A stretch of 64,000 bases of DNA, taken from contig NZ_PYAS01000010.1 in assembly GCF_003014695.1 (NCBI RefSeq), forward strand, positions 62,001 through 126,000. Reading direction: 5' to 3'. Shown one piece after another: positions 16,323-24,912 of the stretch. The notes under the pieces are model-generated. The model was not told the origin of the DNA. It saw nothing but the letters and a program-made list of their open reading frames with translations, and made no database searches. The first letter of the stretch is position 1; the number at the start of each line of letters is the position of its first letter. Origin of the DNA: Dyadobacter jiangsuensis (GTDB taxonomy: Bacteria > Bacteroidota > Bacteroidia > Cytophagales > Spirosomataceae). A program made the position numbers and the translations under genes.

Positions 16323-16342
16323 CAGTTGTCTAAAGACAACTG
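16323..16342. repeat. 20-nt hairpin of the 8-4-8 family, copy 3
   Basis: CAGTTGTCTAAAGACAACTG: perfect 8-base arms around TAAA, in the 222-bp gap between the HAD and flippase-like genes. The stem sequence differs fully from copies 1 and 2, the geometry does not. Confidence 0.7.
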
Positions 16343-16388
16343 CAATAGATTTTGCCTGTGCATTACAATCCAGAAGCCAATCCCCTTG

Positions 16389-16408
16389 CCCCGGTCTTTA
16401 GCCCGGGG
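16389..16408. repeat. 20-nt hairpin of the 8-4-8 family, copy 4
   Basis: CCCCGGTCTTTAGCCCGGGG: 8-base arms with one mismatch around TTTA (the complement of TAAA), 15 bp from the stop codon of the flippase-like gene. Confidence 0.6.
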
Positions 16409-16422
16409 ATAACAGATAAAGA

Positions 16423-17457
16423 TCACTGGCTAATGGGCACTGGTTCCAGTTCTGTACTGTCCAGCTGCTTGTTTTTTGTTTTTCTATTAATAAGAGCTAA
16501 TCCAATAATAATCCAGACTATCTCCCTGATCCTCAATACAACCCCTATAAAAATCCCCTGCGCCGCAGGCAATCCCACACTTCTCAATGCCAATGCCAGG
16601 CCGCCTTCGCGGGTACCGAGCTGCATCGGAAAGAAGAAAATCAGGTTCGCGAACAGCGACGAGCCGGAGCTTACAATCAGCGATTGGGCCAATGTCATTT
16701 CCATTCCGATGGCGTGGGCCGTGAAATAGATTTCCAGACAGCCGATTACTCTTCCCGCAAATTCATAGAACAACGAAACGTAGAATGCGTTCCTCCGATC
16801 CGAGTACAACACCCGGATTTGCTCATCGACTTCATAAAGCGTTTCCGCATTTTTAGTAGCGAATTCGCAGGCTTTGTTTTTGATAAAAGGCACCTTTTCC
16901 AGCAAGCGGAACGTGCTCACAGTAAAGCCTTTTTTATATACATTAATAAACCAATACCCTAGCACGAGCCCCACCACCAGCAGAATACCGCAACCGGCCA
17001 GCATTACGTCGCTCAATGGGACCACCGCCACAATCAGCACAATTGACACCAGCCAGAACAGCACGTGCGAAAACATGTGCATCAGGCTGTACAGCAGCAC
17101 CGAGGAAGTCGCCTTCTGAATGCCGAGCGTCGGTTTCAGCTCCATGATGCGGTAAGGTTCGCCGCCTAATGCCACGAATGGCGTAATGTAGTTGATCGCA
17201 TAACCCGAGATCGTCAGCCGCAATACCGACCAGAACGACATATTCGTTTCCGGCAGTTGCGGTTCGCGGATGATCGCGCGGAATGCGAGGGCATTCAGGA
17301 TGTAGATCACCAGCCAGCTACCGATCACCGGCAGGAACCAGATGCCCGTACGGTTGATATTTTCCCAAATCACGAGCAACCCTGTGCCATAAATCATATA
17401 GCCCAGCGAGAAAATTCCGATTGCCATGAAAAGGGCTTTGTACAACTTGCTACCCAT
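16423..17457 (-). CDS. Flippase-like membrane protein (lysylphosphatidylglycerol synthase TM domain family)
   Basis: The 344-residue polytopic protein has about eight hydrophobic helices and matches the LPG_synthase_TM/UPF0104 family: GYAINYITPFVALGGEPYR, HMFSHVLFWLVS, FFFPMQLGTREGG and a C-terminal IREIVWIIIGL. The synthetase domain of MprF is absent, so only a lipid-flipping or transport role is expected. The start overlaps the CDP-alcohol transferase gene by 8 bp. It is well placed to move a sphingolipid or its precursor across the inner membrane. Substrate is inferred from context. Confidence 0.85.
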   Translation of the reverse strand: MGSKLYKALFMAIGIFSLGYMIYGTGLLVIWENINRTGIWFLPVIGSWLVIYILNALAFRAIIREPQLPETNMSFWSVLRLTISGYAINYITPFVALGGEPYRIMELKPTLGIQKATSSVLLYSLMHMFSHVLFWLVSIVLIVAVVPLSDVMLAGCGILLVVGLVLGYWFINVYKKGFTVSTFRLLEKVPFIKNKACEFATKNAETLYEVDEQIRVLYSDRRNAFYVSLFYEFAGRVIGCLEIYFTAHAIGMEMTLAQSLIVSSGSSLFANLIFFFPMQLGTREGGLALALRSVGLPAAQGIFIGVVLRIREIVWIIIGLALINRKTKNKQLDSTELEPVPISQ

Positions 17458-18409
17458 TGTATTTGCCGGCGGTTATCTCCTTGTAAAAATGGTTGCTTAC
17501 CTGCTCCTGCTTCACGATCATGTAAATCAGGATCGGGTTCAGGACGAAAATGTCAAAAAAGAAATAGATCCACGACTGGTCCAGGAACAGCCAGAGGAAC
17601 AGGAATATCACCCGGGTATTGAACTGGACGATATTGGTATATTTCATCAACGGCTTGTTCTGCGCGCGGAAATCGGTAATGAGTTTCGCGGGAAGGCCAT
17701 TCTGGTACTTTTCCTTTACCACAGCCAGTAGTTTCTGCAATTTGGGCGAAAAGAACTCCTGCTCTTTGGTATAATTCAAATACAGCCGTGCCACGAGCTT
17801 CATGCCAAACTGCCGCGTCCAGCTCATTTCATCGTATTCTTTCTGCAAATCACGGCTGTTGTCGAGCTCACTGCCATTGGTGCCTTTGATAAAAAACAAA
17901 TGCACGTTCCGGTAGTAATCCGCCATGGCCGACTGGATCATGTGTGACACGCCTGCCACCACGCCCGGTACCCAAATCCACGCCGTCCAACCCTCTTCCA
18001 TGCTCCGCAAACAGATCGCAATGTGAATGGCGATGAACCAGAAATCGCCTGCGGCCCCGTCGAGAATGCGTCCCAGGCGGCTCTTATCGTTCGTCATCCG
18101 TGCGAGCTGGCCGTCGGCGCTGTCGAGCGAGTTGGCAAACATCAGCGACAACATCCCGAGCACGTTGATCCACAACTGCTGCGGATAAAACAATATCCCT
18201 GCCGCCACGCCGAAGAAAATACTGATAATCGTCACCGGGTTCGGGCGCAGGCCTACTTTGGCGCAAAACAATGCGATTTGGTAGCCGATCGGCCGGTAAA
18301 ACCAGATGTCGATCTTCTCCTCGGTATCGTTCGATTTCAACGAATTCTCGAATGCCGAGGTTTTTTCGGGTTCTTCTGCCAATGGGCGGGGTGTGGTGGT
18401 TGTCTCCAT
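17450..18409 (-). CDS. CDP-alcohol phosphatidyltransferase family protein
   Basis: The 319-residue membrane protein transfers a phospho-alcohol from a CDP-linked donor, releasing CMP. The signature runs from Asp96 in DSADGQLAR through Gly113 to Asp117 and Asp122. Usually the last two Asp are separated by three residues; here there are four (DGAAGD), a small departure that may mark a subfamily. About six hydrophobic helices surround the motif. It shares one base with the ATP-grasp gene (TAATG) and overlaps the flippase-like gene by 8 bp. In a ceramide gene set, an inositol-phosphoceramide-type or other phosphosphingolipid synthase is likely; phosphatidylinositol-type synthesis is the alternative. 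Confidence 0.88.
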   Translation of the reverse strand: METTTTPRPLAEEPEKTSAFENSLKSNDTEEKIDIWFYRPIGYQIALFCAKVGLRPNPVTIISIFFGVAAGILFYPQQLWINVLGMLSLMFANSLDSADGQLARMTNDKSRLGRILDGAAGDFWFIAIHIAICLRSMEEGWTAWIWVPGVVAGVSHMIQSAMADYYRNVHLFFIKGTNGSELDNSRDLQKEYDEMSWTRQFGMKLVARLYLNYTKEQEFFSPKLQKLLAVVKEKYQNGLPAKLITDFRAQNKPLMKYTNIVQFNTRVIFLFLWLFLDQSWIYFFFDIFVLNPILIYMIVKQEQVSNHFYKEITAGKYNG

Positions 18410-19278
18410 TAATTGTTGTTCAAAAATCTTTGGTAAAGCCGGCCGGCAATATGCCCGGCAGCCTGGTCACGGCACGGTGCGAAACTGGGCCAATCGTTGA
18501 GGTCGATGATGCGAAAATCACCGTCTTTCCCGATAATGGCATCGCCCCCGTAAATATCGATCCCCACTACCCCTGCCGCTTCGTTGGCGGTATTCTGCAA
18601 ACCTTCGGCGCTGAACGGGTAATACACCGAATTTCCGTTGATCTGCTGATACTCCGCATATTTATGGTGATTGGCGTCGTAGGGGTAGAACCAGAAAAAG
18701 AAATCCGTGCCCCTAACCCCGTAAAACTTCACCAAATCCCCCACCAAATGCTGGGAAATCACCGCGTCGGGGATTTCGCGCAATGCGTATTCCCGCAAAA
18801 TATCCTTGGCTTCCTCGCGCGATGCGGCAAACGACACATCTTCCTTATGGATGGCGTGGAAATCGCCCCGTTTGATCCAGTAACCTTTTCCTTTGATCTG
18901 ATCAAAAACTTCGTCTCCCTGGTAATCGGTCGGTACGATGTAGCTGTCCGCAACCGGGATATTGGCGTTATTCAATGCGTTGGTCAGATTGGTCCGGAAG
19001 CAGTTTTCAATACCGAATGCGGAGTTCAAAACCTGCGTGCCATTCCTTTCCAGTTCCTGTAACTTGGCCACGACCTGCTTTTGGCGTGCCATGGTGAAAA
19101 TCTTGCTATAATTCACTGTTTCCATCGCCAGGAACTCATCTTCGCAACAGATGGTAATGCGGCATCCCAGTTTTTCGAGCTCTTTCGCCGTTTGGGAAAA
19201 AATCGCATCGTCGTTCCCGATATGGTTGGGCGAGAACTTTTTGTTTCGGTGCACGCCCAGAATTTCTAATTCGTTCAT
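18409..19278 (-). CDS. ATP-grasp-fold protein
   Basis: A 289-residue soluble protein. The N-terminal third (residues 1-110) has the pre-ATP-grasp alternating pattern, KGKGYWIKRGD near 150 is the nucleotide-binding Lys segment, and DFRIIDLNDWPSFAPCR near the C-terminus holds the metal-binding Asp and Asn typical of ATP-grasp enzymes. Such enzymes ligate a carboxylate to an amine or, in the inositol polyphosphate kinase branch, phosphorylate inositols. It stands 79 bp after the nucleotidyltransferase gene and shares a base with the CDP-alcohol transferase gene. Function is unknown; head-group decoration or phosphorylation is inferred. Confidence 0.75.
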   Translation of the reverse strand: MNELEILGVHRNKKFSPNHIGNDDAIFSQTAKELEKLGCRITICCEDEFLAMETVNYSKIFTMARQKQVVAKLQELERNGTQVLNSAFGIENCFRTNLTNALNNANIPVADSYIVPTDYQGDEVFDQIKGKGYWIKRGDFHAIHKEDVSFAASREEAKDILREYALREIPDAVISQHLVGDLVKFYGVRGTDFFFWFYPYDANHHKYAEYQQINGNSVYYPFSAEGLQNTANEAAGVVGIDIYGGDAIIGKDGDFRIIDLNDWPSFAPCRDQAAGHIAGRLYQRFLNNN

Positions 19279-19357
19279 CTAATGGTGTTGACCGGCAAAA
19301 CGCCCCGGTCAGTTAGTAATAAATTGGTGTCAGATCAGTGTGTGTCAATGCTTGCTA

Positions 19358-20071
19358 TTAATAAACTACTTCGCCGCTCAGAAACAGCTCTGCCGTTTGG
19401 ATATCGCTCACATGGTCCACGTCCACGATTTTGGTGAATGGGTAGGCTTTCAAATGCAAACCATCCGCTACCAGCTGCCGCTGGAAGTTCCGCATGCGGC
19501 TCACGCCATTTTCTACGGCCACATTCACTGTTTCGATCGCTTTCCGCCTGAGACAATAAATCCCGCCTGAAACAAACGGGGTGTCGGTACTATTATCATC
19601 AGTGAATGCAGTAATGCGGTCATCGTCGTCAACTGCTACGTAGAGCGGACTTTCGTCATCGATGAATGCAGTTACCGCCATCTGGCCTTCCAGATCTTTA
19701 TTTTCAGCAAACTCGGTAATGAATGTGCTGAATTCCTCTTCACGGAAAACAGTATCCGTGGTAGTAAGGCAAACCTCGCTCAATTCCGGGTCACTTTTGA
19801 ACAACTCGTAAACACTATGCAGTGAGCTCGGTGTGGTTTTCTTCACAATTTGAATCGGCAGGTTTTCACTCATGCCCATCAAATGCATTTCCAGCAGCGG
19901 CGACTCTTCGTTGATAATCACCAGAATTTTCTCCGCATTATTCCGCATGAAAATTCCGATCAGCCGGTCGATCAGCATTTCGCCATGCAGGCTCACCATA
20001 GGTTTCGGAAGTGTAAAACCTTCTTTCGCGAGTCGTGAACCCTCTCCTGCTGCTATGATTGCGTAATTCAT
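19358..20071 (-). CDS. Sugar/alcohol-phosphate nucleotidyltransferase
   Basis: The 237-residue protein has the NTP_transferase fold: AAGEGSRLAKEG at 7-18, the Lys-bearing PKPM at 23-26, CLTTTDTVF as the metal Asp segment, and FVSGGIYCLRR. It should join a phosphorylated sugar or polyol to an NTP, giving an NDP-linked donor plus pyrophosphate. Next to a CDP-alcohol transferase, a CTP-using enzyme that makes a CDP-alcohol such as CDP-inositol is the natural guess, as in archaeal and thermophile systems where both domains are fused. It follows the DUF5686 gene by 27 bp. Confidence 0.82.
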   Translation of the reverse strand: MNYAIIAAGEGSRLAKEGFTLPKPMVSLHGEMLIDRLIGIFMRNNAEKILVIINEESPLLEMHLMGMSENLPIQIVKKTTPSSLHSVYELFKSDPELSEVCLTTTDTVFREEEFSTFITEFAENKDLEGQMAVTAFIDDESPLYVAVDDDDRITAFTDDNSTDTPFVSGGIYCLRRKAIETVNVAVENGVSRMRNFQRQLVADGLHLKAYPFTKIVDVDHVSDIQTAELFLSGEVVY

Positions 20072-20098
20072 GTCAATGTCTCTTTTAAAATCAATGCC

Positions 20099-22669
20099 CT
20101 AAAAATCAAGCCTGAAACGCGCCCGGATACCCCATTCCGATACGTTCGGGTTGTCGAGGTAGGTAAAACGTTTTACTAGGTCTACGCGCAACAGCTTGAA
20201 AATGTTGGCAATACCCACACTGCCTTCGATATAAGGCTCGCGCGACAAAGTATAAGTAATCGGCCGCCCCTGATCGTCGGTCGCAAAGCGGTACAGCGAC
20301 GGGTTGAATGCCGGGTTGTTCTCATCCCGCAAGCCGCCCATCAAACCTTTGAAACTCACTACCTCTCGCAGTTTCAGCCTTTTCAGCAACGGTATTTTGT
20401 TGAACAGAAAGCCATTCAGGTAATATTGCACATCCAGGCTCGCATAATGGTCGCTCGCGAATTCCAGGAAGTTCATCAGGTTGTATGAATTCAGCTGGTA
20501 AGCGTACGTCTGGTTCGCGCGGTGGATCGTCAGCAGCGGGAATTGTATTTGTTTACCAAAAATATAACCGCCCTCCGCTGTAATATCCGCGAATCCGAAC
20601 TGCGACAGGTAAAAGCGCTTCTGAATATTCAATGCCACGTTGTGGTAATTGTTTTCACCTTCAAAAACCCCTTTCAAACCCGCATTGTAGCGCAAGGTGA
20701 AAATCGGGTATTTGTTGATGATCGGCGTGCGGTACAACTTACCTTGATAGTATTGCTCATGCGGTGCATAGCGGAACTCGATATTCGCCTCGGTATTGTT
20801 CAGCGACATCGCGTTTTCGAGTTCCCCACCCTCGTTCAGGTGCTCGTAGCGCAGCACGCCCGCGGGAGTTTGTTTCCATTGGGTAAAACCGATTTTGTAC
20901 GAAAAGCGGCTTTCGAACTCGCGTACGTATTCGAGTTTGTAAATATCATTGTACAACCACCGGTTATTATCCCCGCGTTTGAACGACAACAGGAAGTTAT
21001 CCTCCTGCACAAACTGCAATTCCTGGCCCGGAATCTTTGTATCGCGCTGGTAGCTCGCCCGGATGTAATGCAGCGGGAAGTGGTATACCGATTTGTTATT
21101 GAATGAATAGGTACCGCTCAAAAAGTACTTCCATTTCCGGTCCTTAAAACCGTAAGCCGCGTAGGTTTCGAAATACACCCGCTTGCTCATGTCCGTAGTA
21201 GTACGGCCGCCGAAACGCAGGCGGAAACCCTCCACCGGGTTAAAGCTGTAAAATGTATTCACCGGCCCTACTTCCACGGCACCAAACGACTTGTAGCCGG
21301 AAAGGAAAAGCGTAGCAATGTCCATCGTGCGCTTGAACGACGGGATCGTTTGCAGCGTGTCGATATTCTTGTAAATATCCAGCTCGGTGCGTTCCAACGG
21401 AATATGCCGCTTGCTGGCCCAGAACGATTCGTTCGTTTTGATCTCCGGGTCATACACAATCTCTTCGCCCGGACCTCGGTAAATGCTGTCGGGGCGCGAC
21501 TGGTTAATGGTATAATCCTTGAAATTCACCGTCCGCTGGCCATACAACCCGCCGTTCTTCTCGCCCAATGCAAATTCCATTGCGAGCGTCGATTTGTTCA
21601 TGAAGTACCGGCCGTCGGCACCTTTCTCGAATTCCAGACGCGCTTCGAGGTCGCGCATGAAGTTGAGGTTAATGTCTTTGTTGACGGTCAGGTAGGCATT
21701 CTGTACACCGTATTTGCCATCGAGGGTAACATAAAGTTTCCCTTCAAAAAGCATGTCCGTTTTGTTCCGTGGTACAAAACCCAGCTCGATCAGCTGCGGC
21801 TCCGCGGTTTTAATGGTATCGCGGATAAAAAACTTATAAAATGTCGGTGCGGAGTTCGCGATCGGACTCAGCAACAGGTTGGTGGCGATGGAGATATCGT
21901 TGTCATAAATGTTGATATCTTCATACAAACGGTTGAAATAAGCGCTCAAACCGTCGTTATCCACAAACTTCGCGTCAAATTCGGCCCGGCGGTTGGCCAG
22001 CACGTATTGTTTCTTGTTGTAGGGGCTTTTACGGAAATAAATTTTCGACAGTTTTTCCTGAATGTAAGCCGGGAGCATATTCTTGCCACCCATTGCCGTA
22101 GAATCCTGGCTTTTGAACAAAAACTGGTAGTTCCGGAAAATGCGTTTGTCCTTGAAATCGTCGGACAGGTTGCTCAATGCGAGCGATATTTTTTCGTACT
22201 GTTCGTATTCTAAATAGTTGTTGCTCGACGGCTTGTTCTCATCCTTGTGCGCGATCACCTCACGGATGAGTTGTACCGCCGGATTGTCCTTGTTCCGGTA
22301 CCGGGCCTTGGTTTTAACGGTTACCTCTTTCAGCATGGAAGCATCCACAGCCATTTTCACGTCGATCGTCTGGCTTACACCCGGTTTGATCGGCTTTTCA
22401 ACGGCCATATAACCTACATAAGTGAATTTGATCGTCGAATGGTCTTCACGCAATGTCATTGCGTAACGGCCATCGGCGTCGGAGGCGGTCCCCATGGTTG
22501 TTCCCGGGATCAGGATCGACACGAACGGCAGGGTTTCACCTGTCTTGGCGTCTGTAACGGTACCTTTTATAGTTGTCGTCGACTGTGCGATGGCCATTCC
22601 CAAGCCGACCTGCAAAACGCTGATCACCAAGAGTGTATATAGCCATATCGACTTACTGATTGCTTTCAT
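20099..22669 (-). CDS. DUF5686 outer-membrane beta-barrel protein with N-terminal carboxypeptidase-D-like domain
   Basis: The 856-residue protein has a signal peptide (about 29 residues, ending AIAQ). Next is a carboxypeptidase regulatory-like beta-sandwich (TIKGTVTDAKTGETLPFVSI). The long remainder matches DUF5686, with alternating strands and a C-terminal RARFRLDF that ends in Phe, as outer-membrane barrels do. No TonB box or plug is evident, so it is not a standard SusC transporter. The gene lies in the middle of the sphingolipid run, 114 bp after cerR, which raises the idea that it places or exports sphingolipid at the outer membrane. That role is a hypothesis. Confidence 0.85.
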   Translation of the reverse strand: MKAISKSIWLYTLLVISVLQVGLGMAIAQSTTTIKGTVTDAKTGETLPFVSILIPGTTMGTASDADGRYAMTLREDHSTIKFTYVGYMAVEKPIKPGVSQTIDVKMAVDASMLKEVTVKTKARYRNKDNPAVQLIREVIAHKDENKPSSNNYLEYEQYEKISLALSNLSDDFKDKRIFRNYQFLFKSQDSTAMGGKNMLPAYIQEKLSKIYFRKSPYNKKQYVLANRRAEFDAKFVDNDGLSAYFNRLYEDINIYDNDISIATNLLLSPIANSAPTFYKFFIRDTIKTAEPQLIELGFVPRNKTDMLFEGKLYVTLDGKYGVQNAYLTVNKDINLNFMRDLEARLEFEKGADGRYFMNKSTLAMEFALGEKNGGLYGQRTVNFKDYTINQSRPDSIYRGPGEEIVYDPEIKTNESFWASKRHIPLERTELDIYKNIDTLQTIPSFKRTMDIATLFLSGYKSFGAVEVGPVNTFYSFNPVEGFRLRFGGRTTTDMSKRVYFETYAAYGFKDRKWKYFLSGTYSFNNKSVYHFPLHYIRASYQRDTKIPGQELQFVQEDNFLLSFKRGDNNRWLYNDIYKLEYVREFESRFSYKIGFTQWKQTPAGVLRYEHLNEGGELENAMSLNNTEANIEFRYAPHEQYYQGKLYRTPIINKYPIFTLRYNAGLKGVFEGENNYHNVALNIQKRFYLSQFGFADITAEGGYIFGKQIQFPLLTIHRANQTYAYQLNSYNLMNFLEFASDHYASLDVQYYLNGFLFNKIPLLKRLKLREVVSFKGLMGGLRDENNPAFNPSLYRFATDDQGRPITYTLSREPYIEGSVGIANIFKLLRVDLVKRFTYLDNPNVSEWGIRARFRLDF

Positions 22670-22783
22670 GTTGGAACGTTCGTCACGTGTTTGGGCTGCC
22701 CTCTGCTTGTTTGAAAATCATGTACGCTGCATACCTGCCGGCAGATTTACCGGCCGCAGCTCATGATCAAGCGGGTTCGATAG

Positions 22784-23794
22784 TTATAGCCACTTATTCT
22801 CCTTATACCAGGTCAATGTCTCTGCGAGGCCTCGGTGCAGATTATATTGCGGTTGGTAATGCAGGCGACTTCGGGCCGCATCTATGCTACAGATCCAGTT
22901 AGGGGCTGTGAGTTCTTTTAGTTTTTCTTGGTTTAAAACCGGTGTTGTTGATGAATTTGCATAAACAAGATCCAGGAACCGGGCGATCGTTTCGACGAGC
23001 AGCAGCGGCAGGTGCGTGCGGAAAATCTGCTTTCCGCTGATAGCCCTGAACTGGTCTGCCAATGCGTAACGGTCGTATGCCTGTCCGTCCGAGATATTGT
23101 AAACCGTAATCTCCTTCTCCGTTTCCCTCAATGCGGCCATAGTAGCCGTCACGAGGTCTGTTACATACACGAAACTCAACCTTTGCGGTCCTTTGCCGAT
23201 GTAGGCATCGAGGCCTTTGCTGAGTGTTTTAAAAAGGACGAACAAGTCCTTTTCGCCGGGGCCATACACTGCTGTCGGGCGGATAATGCTCAGCGGCAGG
23301 CCATTCACTGTTTTCAGGTATTGTTCGGCCAGCAGCTTGCTTCTTCCGTAATCCGTCACCGGAACAGGCAAGGTTTCCTCTGTAATCGGCTGGGCCGCAT
23401 TGTAAGCCGCGGGGCCTAGTGCCGCGAGGCTGCTCAAAAACACAAACCGCTTCAACGGAATATCCGCAGACACGGCAGCCTGCGCCAGATTCAGCGAATA
23501 TTCCGCATTGACCAGGTTATAGGCAGCAGCGGTTTTGGCTTTTGTCACTCCCGCCGCGTGGATGATGTAGGTATAGCCTCCATCTTCCAGCAGCTTCGTC
23601 AATTTATCTTTGGAACTGAAATCAGCATTCACATACACGAGGTCCTGCGGATCTGCATCCAGCTTTTTCAGGAAACTCAGGTCGCTGCTCGGCCTCACCG
23701 CCGCATGTACTTCCATGCCCGCTTCGAGTGCCGCCGCTACCAGGTGGTAACCTATAAATCCGCTGGCCCCTGTTATGAATAGCTTTTCTTTCAT
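22784..23794 (-). CDS. cerR: NAD-dependent epimerase/dehydratase family protein; ceramide reductase candidate
   Basis: This 336-residue short-chain dehydrogenase of the extended type has GASGFIG at 9-15, the catalytic Tyr149 and Lys153 in DYGRSK, and a Ser-rich FVFLSSLAALG segment before them. In bacterial sphingolipid synthesis an enzyme of this class (CerR) reduces 3-ketoceramide or 3-ketosphinganine. The assignment rests on its direct linkage: the start overlaps the ceramide synthase candidate by 4 bp, which in turn overlaps spt by 4 bp. Without this context it would only be called an NAD-dependent epimerase/dehydratase. The symbol is given on that basis. Confidence 0.75.
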   Translation of the reverse strand: MKEKLFITGASGFIGYHLVAAALEAGMEVHAAVRPSSDLSFLKKLDADPQDLVYVNADFSSKDKLTKLLEDGGYTYIIHAAGVTKAKTAAAYNLVNAEYSLNLAQAAVSADIPLKRFVFLSSLAALGPAAYNAAQPITEETLPVPVTDYGRSKLLAEQYLKTVNGLPLSIIRPTAVYGPGEKDLFVLFKTLSKGLDAYIGKGPQRLSFVYVTDLVTATMAALRETEKEITVYNISDGQAYDRYALADQFRAISGKQIFRTHLPLLLVETIARFLDLVYANSSTTPVLNQEKLKELTAPNWICSIDAARSRLHYQPQYNLHRGLAETLTWYKENKWL

Positions 23795-24912
23795 ATCGGT
23801 TTCTCAAACAATCTGTACCGCTTGTACAGCTTCCCATTGATCTGCTCGATGGCGTGGTTCATGAGATAATTCTCTTCCAGCATCCAAGAGCATTCCCCGC
23901 CCGTCACTTTGGTGCCGTAGGTGTTCTTGATAATGCGGCCGTACAAACAGGCTTCGATACCCATTTTGCGGTAGCCGTCGATCACCCCGAGCGTGAGTAC
24001 GCGGATGCGCGTGATGTTCTTTTTGCCAAACAGTAACTTGAAAATCCCGGTCGGCAGCAAACGTCCACGCTTGATTTTGATCAGAATCTGGTTGATATCC
24101 GGAATACCAAGTATAAATCCTACCAGTTCAGCTCCTTTTTCAGCAACCAGACAGTACCTCGGATCAAGGATCATTTTCAGGTCCTTGGCCAGGTAATCAA
24201 ACTCTGCCTCGGTAGTCGGTACAAAACCCAGGTTCTTGTCCCAGGCCTTGTTGTACACTTCCCGGATCTTCACGACTTCATTCTTGAAGTCTTTCAGATT
24301 AACCTGCCGGATGGTGATACCGCTTCTTTTAAGCCTCTCCTCCAACGCGTCGATCATCCGCACCGACTTGTCATTGGAATCCGCCACATTGATTTCGTAG
24401 GCCAGCAAATCGGTTTTCTTCGTCAAACCGGCCTTTTCCAGCAATGGCAGATAATAAGGCGCATTGTAAGGCATCATCGCCATCGGCGGCCGGTCGTAAC
24501 CTTCGATCAGCAGACCGCAGGTTTCATTGGTTGATAAATTAACCGGCCCTACAAGCGTGTCAGCTCCTTTTTGCTTTACCCAGGCAGTGGCCTCCTGCAA
24601 CAGGCCGTCCACCACCTTCTGGTCATTTACGGTATCGAAAAAGCCGAAAAAGCCGTCTTTTCGATTCGTAAATGCATTGTGGTTCGTATTATAAATCGCC
24701 GCTATCCTTCCGTTCACCTTGTCTCCGTCGTAGGAGAGAAATAGTTTCACCTCCGAATGCTCGTGGAACGGGTGTTTACCCGGTGTGAGCATGTCTTTTT
24801 GAGCAATGAACAGTTCCGGTACATAATTCGGATCGTGCTGATACAGATCATGCGGAAAATCAATGAACTTGCCTAATTCCTTCGGAGTGCTTACGGGGGC
24901 TATGCGGGTCAT
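23791..24912 (-). CDS. Bacterial ceramide synthase candidate (YghO-like GNAT-fold acyltransferase)
   Basis: The 373-residue protein matches the YghO-like family: LYQHDPNYVPELF, PFHEHSEVKLFLSY, GRIAAIYNTNHNAF, FGFFDTVND and GPVNLSTNETCGLLIEGYD are its hallmark segments, and the C-terminal half is a GNAT-type acyl-CoA fold (FVPTTEAEFDYLAKDL, VLTLGVIDGYRKMGIEACLY). Members have been identified as bacterial ceramide synthases that acylate the amino group of 3-ketosphinganine. Overlaps of 4 bp on both sides (spt and cerR) make a tight three-gene sphingoid module, which strongly favours that role. Confidence 0.8.
   Translation of the reverse strand: MTRIAPVSTPKELGKFIDFPHDLYQHDPNYVPELFIAQKDMLTPGKHPFHEHSEVKLFLSYDGDKVNGRIAAIYNTNHNAFTNRKDGFFGFFDTVNDQKVVDGLLQEATAWVKQKGADTLVGPVNLSTNETCGLLIEGYDRPPMAMMPYNAPYYLPLLEKAGLTKKTDLLAYEINVADSNDKSVRMIDALEERLKRSGITIRQVNLKDFKNEVVKIREVYNKAWDKNLGFVPTTEAEFDYLAKDLKMILDPRYCLVAEKGAELVGFILGIPDINQILIKIKRGRLLPTGIFKLLFGKKNITRIRVLTLGVIDGYRKMGIEACLYGRIIKNTYGTKVTGGECSWMLEENYLMNHAIEQINGKLYKRYRLFEKPI

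Noticed and set aside
18084..18266. Short minus-strand frame inside the CDP-alcohol transferase gene
   Set aside because: It lies fully within the transferase gene in another frame and has no features.
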